Part shown: one piece after another, positions 25,911 through 34,284 of the stretch | Position numbering within the stretch: the first letter of the stretch is position 1 | How the letters are laid out: every line of letters begins with the position of its first letter | Source of the DNA: Paenibacillus sp. OV219 | GTDB lineage: Bacteria; Bacillota; Bacilli; Paenibacillales; Paenibacillaceae | Direction of reading: 5' to 3' | DNA length: 64,000 nucleotides | Assembly: GCF_900110075.1 (NCBI RefSeq) | Contig: NZ_FOCJ01000001.1 | Span: 62,001 to 126,000, forward strand | Translations under genes and position numbers: made by a program | Notes under the pieces: generated by a model | The model's input: only the letters and a program-made list of their open reading frames with translations | Database searches by the model: none | Told to the model about the DNA's origin: nothing

Positions 25911-27674
25911 ATGGTCTCTCTCGTACTCGTCAGTATCGCGTTCTTTCTCGTGTTTGCCTCCACTGTAATTGTGACGCATCTTTATCAGCGGATGCATGCG
26001 GAAAGCCGAGGCCAGCTGTTCTGGCTCACCAGTGCAGCGTTCGTATTCGGCATCGGCGTATGGTCGATGCACTTTGTTGCCCTTTTGGCGTATCGGTTCC
26101 CTGTGAAGGTTATGTACCATTTTGGTTATGTGTACTTATCCATGGCAGCAATGATTATGATGACTTTCGTAGCTTTATGCCTGTTCCGCTATGCGGCGAA
26201 TAGCAGGAGGCTGTTCTGGTATATCATCGCAAGCCTCGTACAAACGGCCGGTGTTGTGGTTATGCATTTCATCGGGATGCGAGCGATAAAGGCTGCTGCG
26301 AGCCAGCATTACCATTCACCATTCTCACTACTCTCCGTACTCGTAGTTGCTGCCATGTTTGTGTTTATTTTCTACCAAATTCGTTATTTTGGTGAAAATT
26401 GGAAACGTCAGCTACTATGTGCACTTCTAATCTCCTCGTCAATCGAATTTCTACACTACTGCAACATGCCCGTCATGCACAGCTTGTCAATCACACACCA
26501 CAGCGCAGGGCTAGAACCAACACAGAATCAATTCTTTCTTGCGATTAGCATTAGCACGGTCGTGTTAATTATTTTCCTGTATTCTATTGTCGTTCTTCTG
26601 ATCGATAACCGGCTCAAGCAGAGTGAAGAGCAGCTCCGCCGGATGAATATTACGTACTCGCTTATTCTCGATTCCGTTGCGGAAGGAATCTTTCGGCTTG
26701 ATGAAGATAGCCATATTATATTCTGGAACGTCGCAGCTGAGCAACTAACTGGCTATAAGTCGATTGAAGTGCTCGGCACACCGATTCGCAAACGATTTGC
26801 ACAAGGCGACATCTCCGAAAGCCCGATTGAGCAGTCGATTCGAAAAGGAGAATATATTTATGTAGCGGAAGAGCAGTTTCTGAAGAAGGATGGAACGGCG
26901 TTTCCGGTGGAGTACCATGTTACGCCGATGTACGAGAAGGGACATACGGCGGGAGCTGTCATTAACTTTACGGATATTTCGCAGCGCAAGAAGAATGAAC
27001 GGTTTATTCTGGAATCGGAGAAGCTTTCACTCGCCGGCCAGCTTGCTGCTGGTATTGCACATGAAATTCGAAATCCGCTTACGGCGATTAAAGGATTTAT
27101 GAAGCTGTTTCAGAACGGCGTCCATAAGACGGAGTACATCGCTATCATCACTTCGGAAATTAATCGGATGGAGGCGATCATTAATGAGCTTCTGCTGCTG
27201 GCGAAGCCGCAAGTGAACCGCAACCAGAGCATTAATTTATGCCAGCTTCTGAACGATGTCTATACTTTGCTCGAATCTCAGGCCATTCTGAGTAACGTTC
27301 GCATGGCGTTTCAACGGAAGGACGAGCCCTTATTTATAGAATGCGATGGTAGCGAAATAAAGCAAGTGTTCATCAATTTGATTAAAAATGCAATCGAAGC
27401 GAGTAATAAAGGTGGGGAGATTGTTATTAGTGCCGAGCAAAGAGGCAATAGCACAGTGACCACTATTAAAGATAATGGCTGCGGCATACCGAAGGAATTG
27501 CTCGATCAGATCGGCAGGCCATTCTTCTCGACCAAAGTACAAGGTACAGGGCTTGGGCTGATGATTAGCAACAAAATCATTACAAATCACGGTGGTAAGA
27601 TCATTATAGAAAGCAGTGAGGGCGAGGGTACAACATTCCAGGTTATTCTTCCGGGAGGGAATGCTAGTGCATAA
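25911..27674 (+). CDS. MHYT-PAS sensor histidine kinase, sporulation-kinase type
   Basis: ATG 25911 follows GGAGG by 5-6 bp and lies beyond the riboswitch terminator; an upstream ATG (25830) is inside the terminator and is rejected. The 587-residue protein starts with a seven-helix MHYT domain with 'WSMHFVALLAY', 'VMHFIGMRA' and 'FLHYCNMPVM' motifs, thought to bind copper and sense oxygen, CO or NO. A PAS domain (about 245-355) follows, then a HisKA domain with 'AGIAHEIRNPLTAIKGF' as in KinA/KinB-type kinases, and a HATPase ending 'GTGLGLMISNKI'. No regulator is adjacent; it may feed a phosphorelay. The gene overlaps the next by 8 bp. Confidence 0.88.
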   Translation: MVSLVLVSIAFFLVFASTVIVTHLYQRMHAESRGQLFWLTSAAFVFGIGVWSMHFVALLAYRFPVKVMYHFGYVYLSMAAMIMMTFVALCLFRYAANSRRLFWYIIASLVQTAGVVVMHFIGMRAIKAAASQHYHSPFSLLSVLVVAAMFVFIFYQIRYFGENWKRQLLCALLISSSIEFLHYCNMPVMHSLSITHHSAGLEPTQNQFFLAISISTVVLIIFLYSIVVLLIDNRLKQSEEQLRRMNITYSLILDSVAEGIFRLDEDSHIIFWNVAAEQLTGYKSIEVLGTPIRKRFAQGDISESPIEQSIRKGEYIYVAEEQFLKKDGTAFPVEYHVTPMYEKGHTAGAVINFTDISQRKKNERFILESEKLSLAGQLAAGIAHEIRNPLTAIKGFMKLFQNGVHKTEYIAIITSEINRMEAIINELLLLAKPQVNRNQSINLCQLLNDVYTLLESQAILSNVRMAFQRKDEPLFIECDGSEIKQVFINLIKNAIEASNKGGEIVISAEQRGNSTVTTIKDNGCGIPKELLDQIGRPFFSTKVQGTGLGLMISNKIITNHGGKIIIESSEGEGTTFQVILPGGNASA

Positions 27675-30447
27675 TCACATTCATGGCAGCTACAACTGGT
27701 TCTTGGTCTGTTTGTCTTTCATTATCGCATTGTTTGCTTCGTATACAGCGCTCAATCTGGCAAGACGTGTGGTGTTATCCGAAGGCTGGAAGCGCAGAGG
27801 ATGGCTCACAAGTGGAGCTTTCATTATGGGAGTCGGCATCTGGTCGATGCATTTCATTGCGATGCTGGCGTTCAAGCTGCCTGTCGGTGTGACCTATGAG
27901 CTGATTACCGTGCTCGTCTCAATCGGCGTTTCTTTTATCGGTTCGTTAGTTGGCTTCGGCTTTGCCAGCCAGGGTAGGAAGAAACCGGCGATGCTCATCG
28001 CAGGCGGCATCTTCATGGGGCTTGCGATTAGCGGGATGCATTATATCGGCATGTATGCGCTCACCGGTGTAGCCATTACCTATAATCCGCTGCTGTTCTC
28101 GCTCTCGATTATCATTGCGGTGCTAACGTCGATTACAGCGCTCTTGTTCGCTTTTCGCAACAATACCCGTTATTGGATGAGCGGCTTCATCATGGGCATC
28201 GCCATTACCGGAATGCACTACACGGGCATGTCTGCGGCGCATATGACGATGCCGATGGATATGATGGACATGGGCTCCGATCTCCAAGCGGTTAATTTTC
28301 TTGAAATTGCAATTTATGTGGCATTTGGGACGATTGTCATCTTCGCGGTCAGCTTGATCGGTTCGATGAACGCGGATAAGAAGCTGTCCGAGCAGATGAT
28401 GCTGAAGGGCTCGATACTGGAGTCGGCGATCGATTGCCTCATTATGTTCGATCATAAGGGGCTGATCTTCGAGTTCAATCCTGCAGCTGAACGGATGTTT
28501 GAGGTCGAGCACAGTAAAGTCATCGGTAAGCCAATCAGCCAGTTTCTACTGCCGGCGCATATCGAAGTGCATGAGCCTGTGAATCGAATGCTTGCGAAGG
28601 GGGATAAGTCGGTGCTTGGCGCGCGGATTGAAACGACGCTCTCGCGTTGCGACCGAATCGAGTTTCCGGTGGAAATTACAGTGACACGGATTAAGAAGGA
28701 CAAGCTGCCGGTATACACGATGTATCTGCGTGATCTGACCGCTCGCAAGATGGTGGAGGAGGCGCTGCGCGAGAGCGAGGAGCGCTACCGCAAGCTGATC
28801 GACTTCTCGCCGGAGCCGATTATCGTTCATATGGACGGGCTGATCACTTTCATTAATGATGCTGGGCTGCAGACGTTAGGCGGCGTAGATCAACAGTCGA
28901 TGATCGGCAAGCCAATGATGGATCTGATTCAAGCCGATTATAAGCAGGTCGTGCGTCAGTGGATGGAAGAGATTGAGGCTGGTGTAGCGCGAATAGATTC
29001 CATGGAGCTCAAAATGGTTCAGTCGGACGGAAATCCGATAGATGTCGAAGCAAAATCCATTCTGGTGCAGTATGGCGGACAAACGTTGATACAGACGATT
29101 GCCCGGGACGTTACGGACAAGAAACGTAACGAGAACACCATTAAGAAGCTCGCTTATTATGATATGCTGACTGGACTGCCGAATCGAAACTGGTTCAATA
29201 TGTTTTTCCCGGAGATCCTGCATGAAGCGAAGGAGGAGGGGCATTCAGTCGCGGTTATGTTCCTTGATCTGGACCGCTTCAAGCTCATTAATGATACGAT
29301 GGGGCATCTGATGGGCGATCGGTTGCTGCAGCATTTCTCGAAGCTGCTCACTGCTTGTGGAGGCGGCGAGAACCGGCTTGTGTCGCGGTTAAGCGGCGAT
29401 GAATTCGTTATTATTATGCCAAGCAGCTGCCGAAGTGAAGTGGTGAAGATTGCGGAGACGATCATCGGCCAGGCGGCGGCTCCGATCGACCTGGATGGTC
29501 AAACGATCTTCATTACGACAAGCATCGGTATTGCGCAGTTCCCAGGCGACGGCGAGACTCCCGAAGTGCTGCTGCAGCATGCGGACTCGGCAATGTATGC
29601 CGCGAAGGAGAACGGGAAGAATCAGTTCCAGTTCTTCGAATGGAAAATGACTCAAGCGAAGAGCCGCCGCCTGGCGATTGAACAGGCGCTGCCCGCTGCG
29701 CTTGAGGAGCGGCAGTTCCATCTTGTGTACCAGCCGATATATAAGGCGAGTTCGAAACAGATGCTTGGTCTCGAGGCGCTGGTGCGCTGGGTGCATCCGG
29801 CGATGGGGTTGATTGGACCGGATGAGTTTATTCCGATTGCGGAGAGCACGGGCCATATTATTCCGCTTGGCGAATGGATCTTGGAGAAGGCCTGCAGCCA
29901 GCTTCGTCAGTGGCACCGGGAGGGGATGGTTCAAGTGCCCGTTGCGGTCAACCTGTCTGCAGTGCAATTGAATCAAGAGTGCATCGTCGAGATGATTGGC
30001 CAGACGCTGGAAAAGACGAATCTCGCTCCGGAATATCTGGTCATTGAGATTACCGAGAGCATGGCAATGAACAACAATTACTCTATTATAGATAAGCTTC
30101 AGCGCCTGAAAGCGCTCGGAATCGGCATCTCCATTGATGATTTCGGCACAGGTTATTCATCGCTTAGCTATTTGCGGCGCTTCCCGGTGGATACGCTGAA
30201 GATCGACAAGTCATTCGTGCAGGACTTGTGCGTATCCAGCAATGATACGGCAATTGTGGAAGCGATCATCGCGCTGGCACAGAGCTTGAAGCTGCATGTG
30301 CTCGCCGAAGGCGTCGAGACGGAGCAGCAGCTGCAGATTCTATCGGAGAAGGGCTGCACCGACATGCAGGGCTACTGGCTGTCGCATCCGCTGACTGCGG
30401 AACAGATTGAGTCCATCTATATGGGGGAAATGAACCGTATCGGCTAG
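27667..30447 (+). CDS. MHYT-PAS-PAS-GGDEF-EAL cyclic di-GMP enzyme
   Basis: GTG 27667 is preferred (GGGAGG 7 bp upstream; ATG 27661 is too close to it). The 926-residue protein has an MHYT domain (about 1-225; 'WSMHFIAML', 'GMHYIGMYA', 'GMHYTGMSA'), two PAS domains (about 240-490), GGDEF (about 500-670) and EAL (about 680-925). The cyclase motif is SGDEF with an intact 'LDLDRFKLINDTMGH'. No RxxD inhibitory site is present. The EAL domain keeps 'EALVRW', 'EITES', 'DDFGTGYSSL', 'KIDKSF' and 'AEGVET', so it should hydrolyse c-di-GMP. The enzyme lies downstream of a riboswitch for its own product or substrate, which suggests feedback. Confidence 0.92.
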   Translation: MHNHIHGSYNWFLVCLSFIIALFASYTALNLARRVVLSEGWKRRGWLTSGAFIMGVGIWSMHFIAMLAFKLPVGVTYELITVLVSIGVSFIGSLVGFGFASQGRKKPAMLIAGGIFMGLAISGMHYIGMYALTGVAITYNPLLFSLSIIIAVLTSITALLFAFRNNTRYWMSGFIMGIAITGMHYTGMSAAHMTMPMDMMDMGSDLQAVNFLEIAIYVAFGTIVIFAVSLIGSMNADKKLSEQMMLKGSILESAIDCLIMFDHKGLIFEFNPAAERMFEVEHSKVIGKPISQFLLPAHIEVHEPVNRMLAKGDKSVLGARIETTLSRCDRIEFPVEITVTRIKKDKLPVYTMYLRDLTARKMVEEALRESEERYRKLIDFSPEPIIVHMDGLITFINDAGLQTLGGVDQQSMIGKPMMDLIQADYKQVVRQWMEEIEAGVARIDSMELKMVQSDGNPIDVEAKSILVQYGGQTLIQTIARDVTDKKRNENTIKKLAYYDMLTGLPNRNWFNMFFPEILHEAKEEGHSVAVMFLDLDRFKLINDTMGHLMGDRLLQHFSKLLTACGGGENRLVSRLSGDEFVIIMPSSCRSEVVKIAETIIGQAAAPIDLDGQTIFITTSIGIAQFPGDGETPEVLLQHADSAMYAAKENGKNQFQFFEWKMTQAKSRRLAIEQALPAALEERQFHLVYQPIYKASSKQMLGLEALVRWVHPAMGLIGPDEFIPIAESTGHIIPLGEWILEKACSQLRQWHREGMVQVPVAVNLSAVQLNQECIVEMIGQTLEKTNLAPEYLVIEITESMAMNNNYSIIDKLQRLKALGIGISIDDFGTGYSSLSYLRRFPVDTLKIDKSFVQDLCVSSNDTAIVEAIIALAQSLKLHVLAEGVETEQQLQILSEKGCTDMQGYWLSHPLTAEQIESIYMGEMNRIG

Positions 30448-30505
30448 ATTTTACTTTGAGAAGGGCGCTCCCGCTGCGAGTTCGGTATCGTTGTTTCGAT
30501 CGCTG

Positions 30506-30562
30506 TTGTCCTCGTGATACTTTGATTATGTAGAATCAGACTAGGTAGTATCACGAGGACAA
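30506..30562. repeat. 16-bp perfect inverted repeat after the GGDEF-EAL gene
   Basis: TTGTCCTCGTGATACT (30506-30521) and its complement (30547-30562) are separated by 25 nt. No T tract follows. It may end or protect the c-di-GMP transcript. Confidence 0.6.
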
Positions 30563-30705
30563 AGGCGCAAATGATAGGCGCAGTTTAAACAACGAATATC
30601 ATTTCGCCTAGGCGACCACTGACGTTTCTCCACAATCGATACCGCCCTCTCCGCTTTTTGCCCTTCGGTTAAAGCAAAACACAGACAGACACGGTTCAAG
30701 AGAGA

Positions 30706-30755
30706 AAGCAGCAAAACGACCTTGCGCTTCACAGTGCAAGGTCGTTTTGCTGCTT
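30706..30755. repeat. 20-bp perfect inverted repeat
   Basis: The arms at 30706-30725 and 30736-30755 are perfect complements with a 10-nt loop. The core GCAAGGTC is shared with the next hairpin. The stretch 30563-30705 holds no supportable gene. Confidence 0.75.
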
Positions 30756-30809
30756 CGCCTTCAAAACAATTGTTCATATAGCTCGCTATAGCTGGCTATC
30801 GCAACCGAA

Positions 30810-30845
30810 AAGACCTTGCACCCATAGGTGCAAGGTCTTCTTTTT
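30810..30845. terminator. Terminator hairpin with the same core as the preceding repeat
   Basis: AAGACCTTGCACC-CATA-GGTGCAAGGTCTT is a perfect 13-bp stem followed by CTTTTT. On the minus strand it is followed by TTTT and can end the cyd-region transcript. Confidence 0.85.
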
Positions 30846-30869
30846 GCCGACTCGCGGTTCGCGTCTAAG

Positions 30870-31016
30870 CTACCACTGCTCCGGCTTGCTATAGCCGGTT
30901 GAGCTCTGTCCGCCTTCTTGATCGAGTTCAGCGAGCGACTTTACTTCGCCGTGCGGCTTCTGGTTCTGCTTGCGGCTTTTCCAGGCGTTCTCACGGCGAT
31001 TCTTCGAAGATGTCAT
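30870..31016 (-). CDS. Small basic hydrophilic protein (48 aa)
   Basis: AAAGGAG lies 10 bp before the ATG at 31016. The 48-residue product begins 'MTSSKNRRENAWKSRKQNQK' and ends '..SKPEQW', basic in the first half and acidic later, with no hydrophobic segment. It lies 79 bp after cydS on the same strand, between the oxidase operon and its terminator. No family is recognised. Codon use resembles the cyd genes. Confidence 0.6.
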   Translation of the reverse strand: MTSSKNRRENAWKSRKQNQKPHGEVKSLAELDQEGGQSSTGYSKPEQW

Positions 31017-31095
31017 CGGTAATTGCTCCTTTGCTAACAGGTGATAGTCAAATTGCTTGGGACTGCTTGGTTAGCGTGTGCGATTATGCCGATTG

Positions 31096-31197
31096 TTATG
31101 ACTTTTTCCGAGGTGTCTTCGCGCCCCACCAGAACAGGAAGCCAACGGATAAAGCAACCACGAGCAGCGGTGCAACGAAGATCAGAAAATTTTCCAT
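31096..31197 (-). CDS. cydS: Cytochrome bd oxidase small subunit CydS-like
   Basis: The 33-residue peptide starts 'MENFLIFVAPLLVVALSVGF' and has a single membrane helix, then 'WWGAK' and a basic end. This matches the CydS subunit of Geobacillus-type bd oxidases in length, helix and position directly after cydB. GGGAGG lies about 8 bp before the ATG. In the enzyme CydS packs on CydA near haem b. The gene is too short for routine calling but the context is decisive. Confidence 0.82.
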   Translation of the reverse strand: MENFLIFVAPLLVVALSVGFLFWWGAKTPRKKS

Positions 31198-31218
31198 AAA
31201 GCATGCCTCCCTGGCGGA

Positions 31219-32244
31219 TTATTTGCCCCGTTTACCCTGCACGTACTTCGTATCGAAGAGGAAGAGTCGGAGCAGCAGATAAAGTGACGGAATAAGCAGC
31301 AGCAAGCCGAGGATGAAGACCGACACAAGTGCGATTGCCATCGGCTGGCTAGTGAAATTATCATGAATCGTTAAATATGGGTACAGAATATACGGTAGAT
31401 GCGCCGAGCCGTAACCGAAGAACGCAAAGCCGAACTGCAGGATGACAAAAATAAACGATAAGCCAAGCCGTTTGCGCGTCCATACGTGGTAGACAGCGAC
31501 CAAGAAACAAGCGAACGAGATAACGAACATCGGTGCGTGCTCGGTCATTCGGTCAAAGTGCTCTGCGTTATGGCCGCGGATCGCGAAGAAGACGAGCAGG
31601 CTGCTTAGTATTGTCGGGCCGCTCCAAGCGAGCGCATATTTGCGCACGACCTCGAAGGCCCCGCGGTCATTCGCACGATCCGCATAGTAGCTGAGAAACA
31701 TCGCGGAGATGTACAGCACGCTGACGAGCGCGAGCAGTACGACTGACCACGAGTACGTGCTTGTGAACAATTTTTGCACAAGGAACGTCACTTTGCCCGA
31801 ATCGCTGACCTCAATATAGCCGCCTTCGGAAATGGTCATAACTGTCGATAGTGCAGCCGGGATGAGCAATCCGCTGGCGCCATAGAGCAGCATGTAGAAG
31901 CGGTTATTTTTGTTAACGCCATACGTATTGAACGCATAGTAGGAGCCCCGGATTGCTAGCAGAATAACAGCGATGCTGCCCGGTACGAGAAGGGCGGTGC
32001 CGTAATAGTAGGCGGTATCCGGGAAGAAACCGACTATGCCGACGAAGAAGAACACCAGGAAGACGTTCGTTACTTCCCATACCGGCGACAAGTAGCGTTC
32101 AATGATGTTGTTGATCAGATGGCGTTTGCCCGTAATCGTGCTGTAGTAGCTGAAGAATCCGGCGCCAAAATCTATCGAAGCGATAATCAAGTAACCGAAT
32201 AAGAAGATCCATAATACGGTAATCCCAAGCACTTCATAGCTCAT
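31219..32244 (-). CDS. cydB: Cytochrome bd ubiquinol oxidase subunit II
   Basis: The 341-residue protein has eight to nine helices. Typical segments are 'LWIFLFGYLIIASIDFGAGFF' at the N-terminus, 'ERYLSPVWEVTNVFLVFFFVG' and 'PYILYPYLTIHDNFT' near the C-terminus. It pairs with CydA to reduce oxygen to water using menaquinol at high affinity. Its ATG overlaps the cydA stop. The cydC and cydD exporter genes are not in the window. Confidence 0.94.
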   Translation of the reverse strand: MSYEVLGITVLWIFLFGYLIIASIDFGAGFFSYYSTITGKRHLINNIIERYLSPVWEVTNVFLVFFFVGIVGFFPDTAYYYGTALLVPGSIAVILLAIRGSYYAFNTYGVNKNNRFYMLLYGASGLLIPAALSTVMTISEGGYIEVSDSGKVTFLVQKLFTSTYSWSVVLLALVSVLYISAMFLSYYADRANDRGAFEVVRKYALAWSGPTILSSLLVFFAIRGHNAEHFDRMTEHAPMFVISFACFLVAVYHVWTRKRLGLSFIFVILQFGFAFFGYGSAHLPYILYPYLTIHDNFTSQPMAIALVSVFILGLLLLIPSLYLLLRLFLFDTKYVQGKRGK

Positions 32245-33602
32245 AGCTCGCTGCCTCCTTCGATGCCTTTGGCAGCAATTTCGTCCTCGGCACGATTGCT
32301 GCGGAACATCCGAATCAGCACCGTTACGGAAGAGAAGGCAAGTACAATGTAGAGCGCTGCGAATACATAGAGCATTGTATCAACATGTTCCGAGACCGTC
32401 GCGCCATCCTCGGTGCGCATAATGCCGCGGAGTAGCCAAGGCTGACGGCCGACCTCCGAGAAAATCCAGCCATGCTCGATCGTCATCATTGCGAGCGGAG
32501 CAGCTAGAATAATGCCGCGAAGCAGCCATTTGTTCTCGTAGACGCGTTCACGTTTTCGCCATAGCAGCACCATGAATGCACCTGCGATAATGACCATGAG
32601 CGAGACGAAGCCCATCTTGAGATCGAATAGATAGTGAATATAGAGCGGCGGCTGTTCGTCAGCGGGAATATCGTTCAGCCCAGTCACTTCCGCATTCGGC
32701 ACGCCGTGAGCCAGGATACTGAGGGCAAAAGGGATTTTGAGCCCATACTTGATCTCATTGTTGTCCGTCAATATACCGCCAAGGACGAGCGGCGCTTGCT
32801 TCGTGGTATCGAAATGCCATTCCATCGCAGCGAGCTTCTCCGGCTGATATTTCGCCAGATATTTGCCTGACAAATCGCCGATAACAGCGCTTGAGATCAG
32901 GAAGACGAATGCTGCAACCATCGTCAGTTTGAGCGCTTTCTTATAGTACACATGATTCCGGCCCATCAAGAGCGACCAAGCGGCGATGGCAGCAAGAACG
33001 AACGCGCAAGTTAAGTAAGCGGTGACGAGAACATGCGATACTTTCGTCGGCATTGCAGGGCTGAGCATAGCGCCGAACGGCGAAATATCGGTGATTTTGC
33101 CATCCTTGACTGAAACGCCAGCCGGCGCATTCATGAACGCGTTCACGACTGTAATGAAGAAAGCCGATGCGGAGGAGCCGATGACGACGGGAATGAGCAG
33201 CCAGAAGTGCGTAAATTTGCTCTTAAACCGATCCCACGTGTACAGGTAGATCCCGAGGAAAATCGCTTCAAAGAAGAATGCGAATGTTTCCATAAACAGC
33301 GGCAGCGCGATCGACTGACCCGCGACCCTCATGAAGCTTGGCCAGAGTAGGCTAAGCTGTAGCCCAATCGCCGTTCCCGTCACGACGCCGACTGCAACCG
33401 TAATGACGAAGCCTCGCGCCCAGCGCCTTGCCATCAGCAAGTAATGCTCATCATTACGCCGAATGCCGATCCACTCTGCAAGTGCGATCATAAGCGGCAC
33501 CCCAACGCCAATTGTTGCAAAAATAATGTGGAAAGCGAGCGTAAGCCCCGTCAATACGCGGCTGTACATAACTGGATCGTAACTGCTTAGCAGTGTGTGC
33601 AT
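32241..33602 (-). CDS. cydA: Cytochrome bd ubiquinol oxidase subunit I
   Basis: The 453-residue protein is the haem-bearing subunit. It has 'LTLAFHIIFATIGVGVPL' with an early axial His, 'SFMRVAGQSIALPLFMETFAFFFEA' and 'GWIFSEVGRQPWLLRGIMRTEDG', where GRQPW is the family signature. The quinol-binding loop is short, as in Bacillus enzymes. GGGAGG lies 8 bp before the ATG. The gene is second in an operon with a Rex site at the promoter. Confidence 0.95.
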   Translation of the reverse strand: MHTLLSSYDPVMYSRVLTGLTLAFHIIFATIGVGVPLMIALAEWIGIRRNDEHYLLMARRWARGFVITVAVGVVTGTAIGLQLSLLWPSFMRVAGQSIALPLFMETFAFFFEAIFLGIYLYTWDRFKSKFTHFWLLIPVVIGSSASAFFITVVNAFMNAPAGVSVKDGKITDISPFGAMLSPAMPTKVSHVLVTAYLTCAFVLAAIAAWSLLMGRNHVYYKKALKLTMVAAFVFLISSAVIGDLSGKYLAKYQPEKLAAMEWHFDTTKQAPLVLGGILTDNNEIKYGLKIPFALSILAHGVPNAEVTGLNDIPADEQPPLYIHYLFDLKMGFVSLMVIIAGAFMVLLWRKRERVYENKWLLRGIILAAPLAMMTIEHGWIFSEVGRQPWLLRGIMRTEDGATVSEHVDTMLYVFAALYIVLAFSSVTVLIRMFRSNRAEDEIAAKGIEGGSEL

Positions 33603-33664
33603 ATGCTATCCCTCCCAGGATATTGGTGCTTAGATAATGTGCTTAGATAATGTGATGTGAAAAT

Positions 33665-33814
33665 CTATTCGAAAACGTAGCGGGACAGCGACAGCAGCAT
33701 AATAATGGCGACACCGATGCAAAGCAGGATGAGCCTTTTCTCTTGTTTGGCAATGCGTTTGCGACTTTGACTTTGGTCTATCGGATCGTGCAGGTCTTGA
33801 TTACTGCTGCTCAT
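33665..33814 (-). CDS. Small single-span membrane protein at the head of the cyd operon (49 aa)
   Basis: GAAGGAAGGG lies about 9 bp before the ATG at 33814. The product has a polar N-terminus ('MSSSNQDLHDPIDQSQ'), a basic stretch ('RKRIAKQEKR') and one hydrophobic helix (about 28-43), then 'RYVFE'. The basic cluster before the helix predicts a cytoplasmic N-terminus. It is 62 bp upstream of cydA and downstream of the Rex box, so it is probably co-transcribed. No family is recognised; an accessory role in oxidase assembly is inferred from position only. Confidence 0.68.
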   Translation of the reverse strand: MSSSNQDLHDPIDQSQSRKRIAKQEKRLILLCIGVAIIMLLSLSRYVFE

Positions 33815-33853
33815 TCGCGCATCCCTTCCTTCATTTCAAATGGTTATGCTTTC

Positions 33854-33897
33854 ATTATAATCAATGTTTGTGATTATTTTCACAATATTTGTGACAA
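33854..33897 (-). promoter_or_regulatory. cyd promoter with Rex operator
   Basis: TTGTGA-TTATTT-TCACAA (33868-33885) is a perfect Rex dyad. A further TTGTGACAA (33889-33897) makes a second overlapping dyad with TCACAA. On the minus strand TATAAT (33854-33859) is a consensus -10 and TGAAAA (33877-33882) a -35 at 17 bp, so Rex would cover the -35. Rex releases when NADH/NAD+ rises, turning on the bd oxidase at low oxygen. Confidence 0.82.
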
Positions 33898-33948
33898 CGG
33901 TTTGAATTGTTTATTTCTGAGTTGTGACAGATAAGAAGCTCCTTCATC

Positions 33949-34062
33949 AAAATAAAGTTTGTTAGTGGAAAATAGAGTGTGTTAGTAGAAAATAAAGTGT
34001 GTTAGTTGTCTGGAGAATTCACTTGAAAAGAACATATCGATGGAAAATAAAGTTTTAGTGAT
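33949..34062. repeat. 20-bp tandem repeat tract
   Basis: The unit is close to RGAAAATARAGTGTGTTAGT. Adjacent copies start near 33947, 33967 and 33987, with a degenerate copy at 34041-34062. Related copies lie at 47358-47580. No gene is visible in this stretch. Confidence 0.75.
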
Positions 34063-34127
34063 GAGAATTGGGAAAAGTAGTTGCTGTAGTAAAAATTCTG
34101 TATTACTGATAGGAGTAGGTTTTCAGC

Positions 34128-34268
34128 ATGATTGTAGATGGTAAATTAGTACAAAATGGGTATACAATTTTCACGAAGATCGATCCATTCTCAGGAATGA
34201 TTTTAGGCATTTGTATCAAGTATAACAATGGAATGAAGCTTAAATATAGACCAAAAGGTGACTTCTGA
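34128..34268 (+). CDS. Small hypothetical protein (46 aa)
   Basis: AGGAG lies about 12 bp before the ATG. The 46-residue product starts 'MIVDGKLVQNGYTIFTKIDP', continues with a glycine-rich strand and ends 'KLKYRPKGDF'. It looks like a small beta-sheet protein without signal or membrane helix. Its stop codon sits in the loop of a perfect terminator. No family is recognised. Confidence 0.5.
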   Translation: MIVDGKLVQNGYTIFTKIDPFSGMILGICIKYNNGMKLKYRPKGDF

Positions 34269-34284
34269 TGAAGTCACCTTTTTA
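34255..34284 (+). terminator. Terminator overlapping the stop of the 46-aa gene
   Basis: AAGGTGACTTC-TGAT-GAAGTCACCTT is a perfect 11-bp stem, then TTT. On the minus strand it is also a good hairpin. Confidence 0.8.

Noticed and set aside
30541..30777. 78-codon minus-strand frame with several cysteines
   Set aside because: It runs through two hairpins and has no ribosome binding site or family match.
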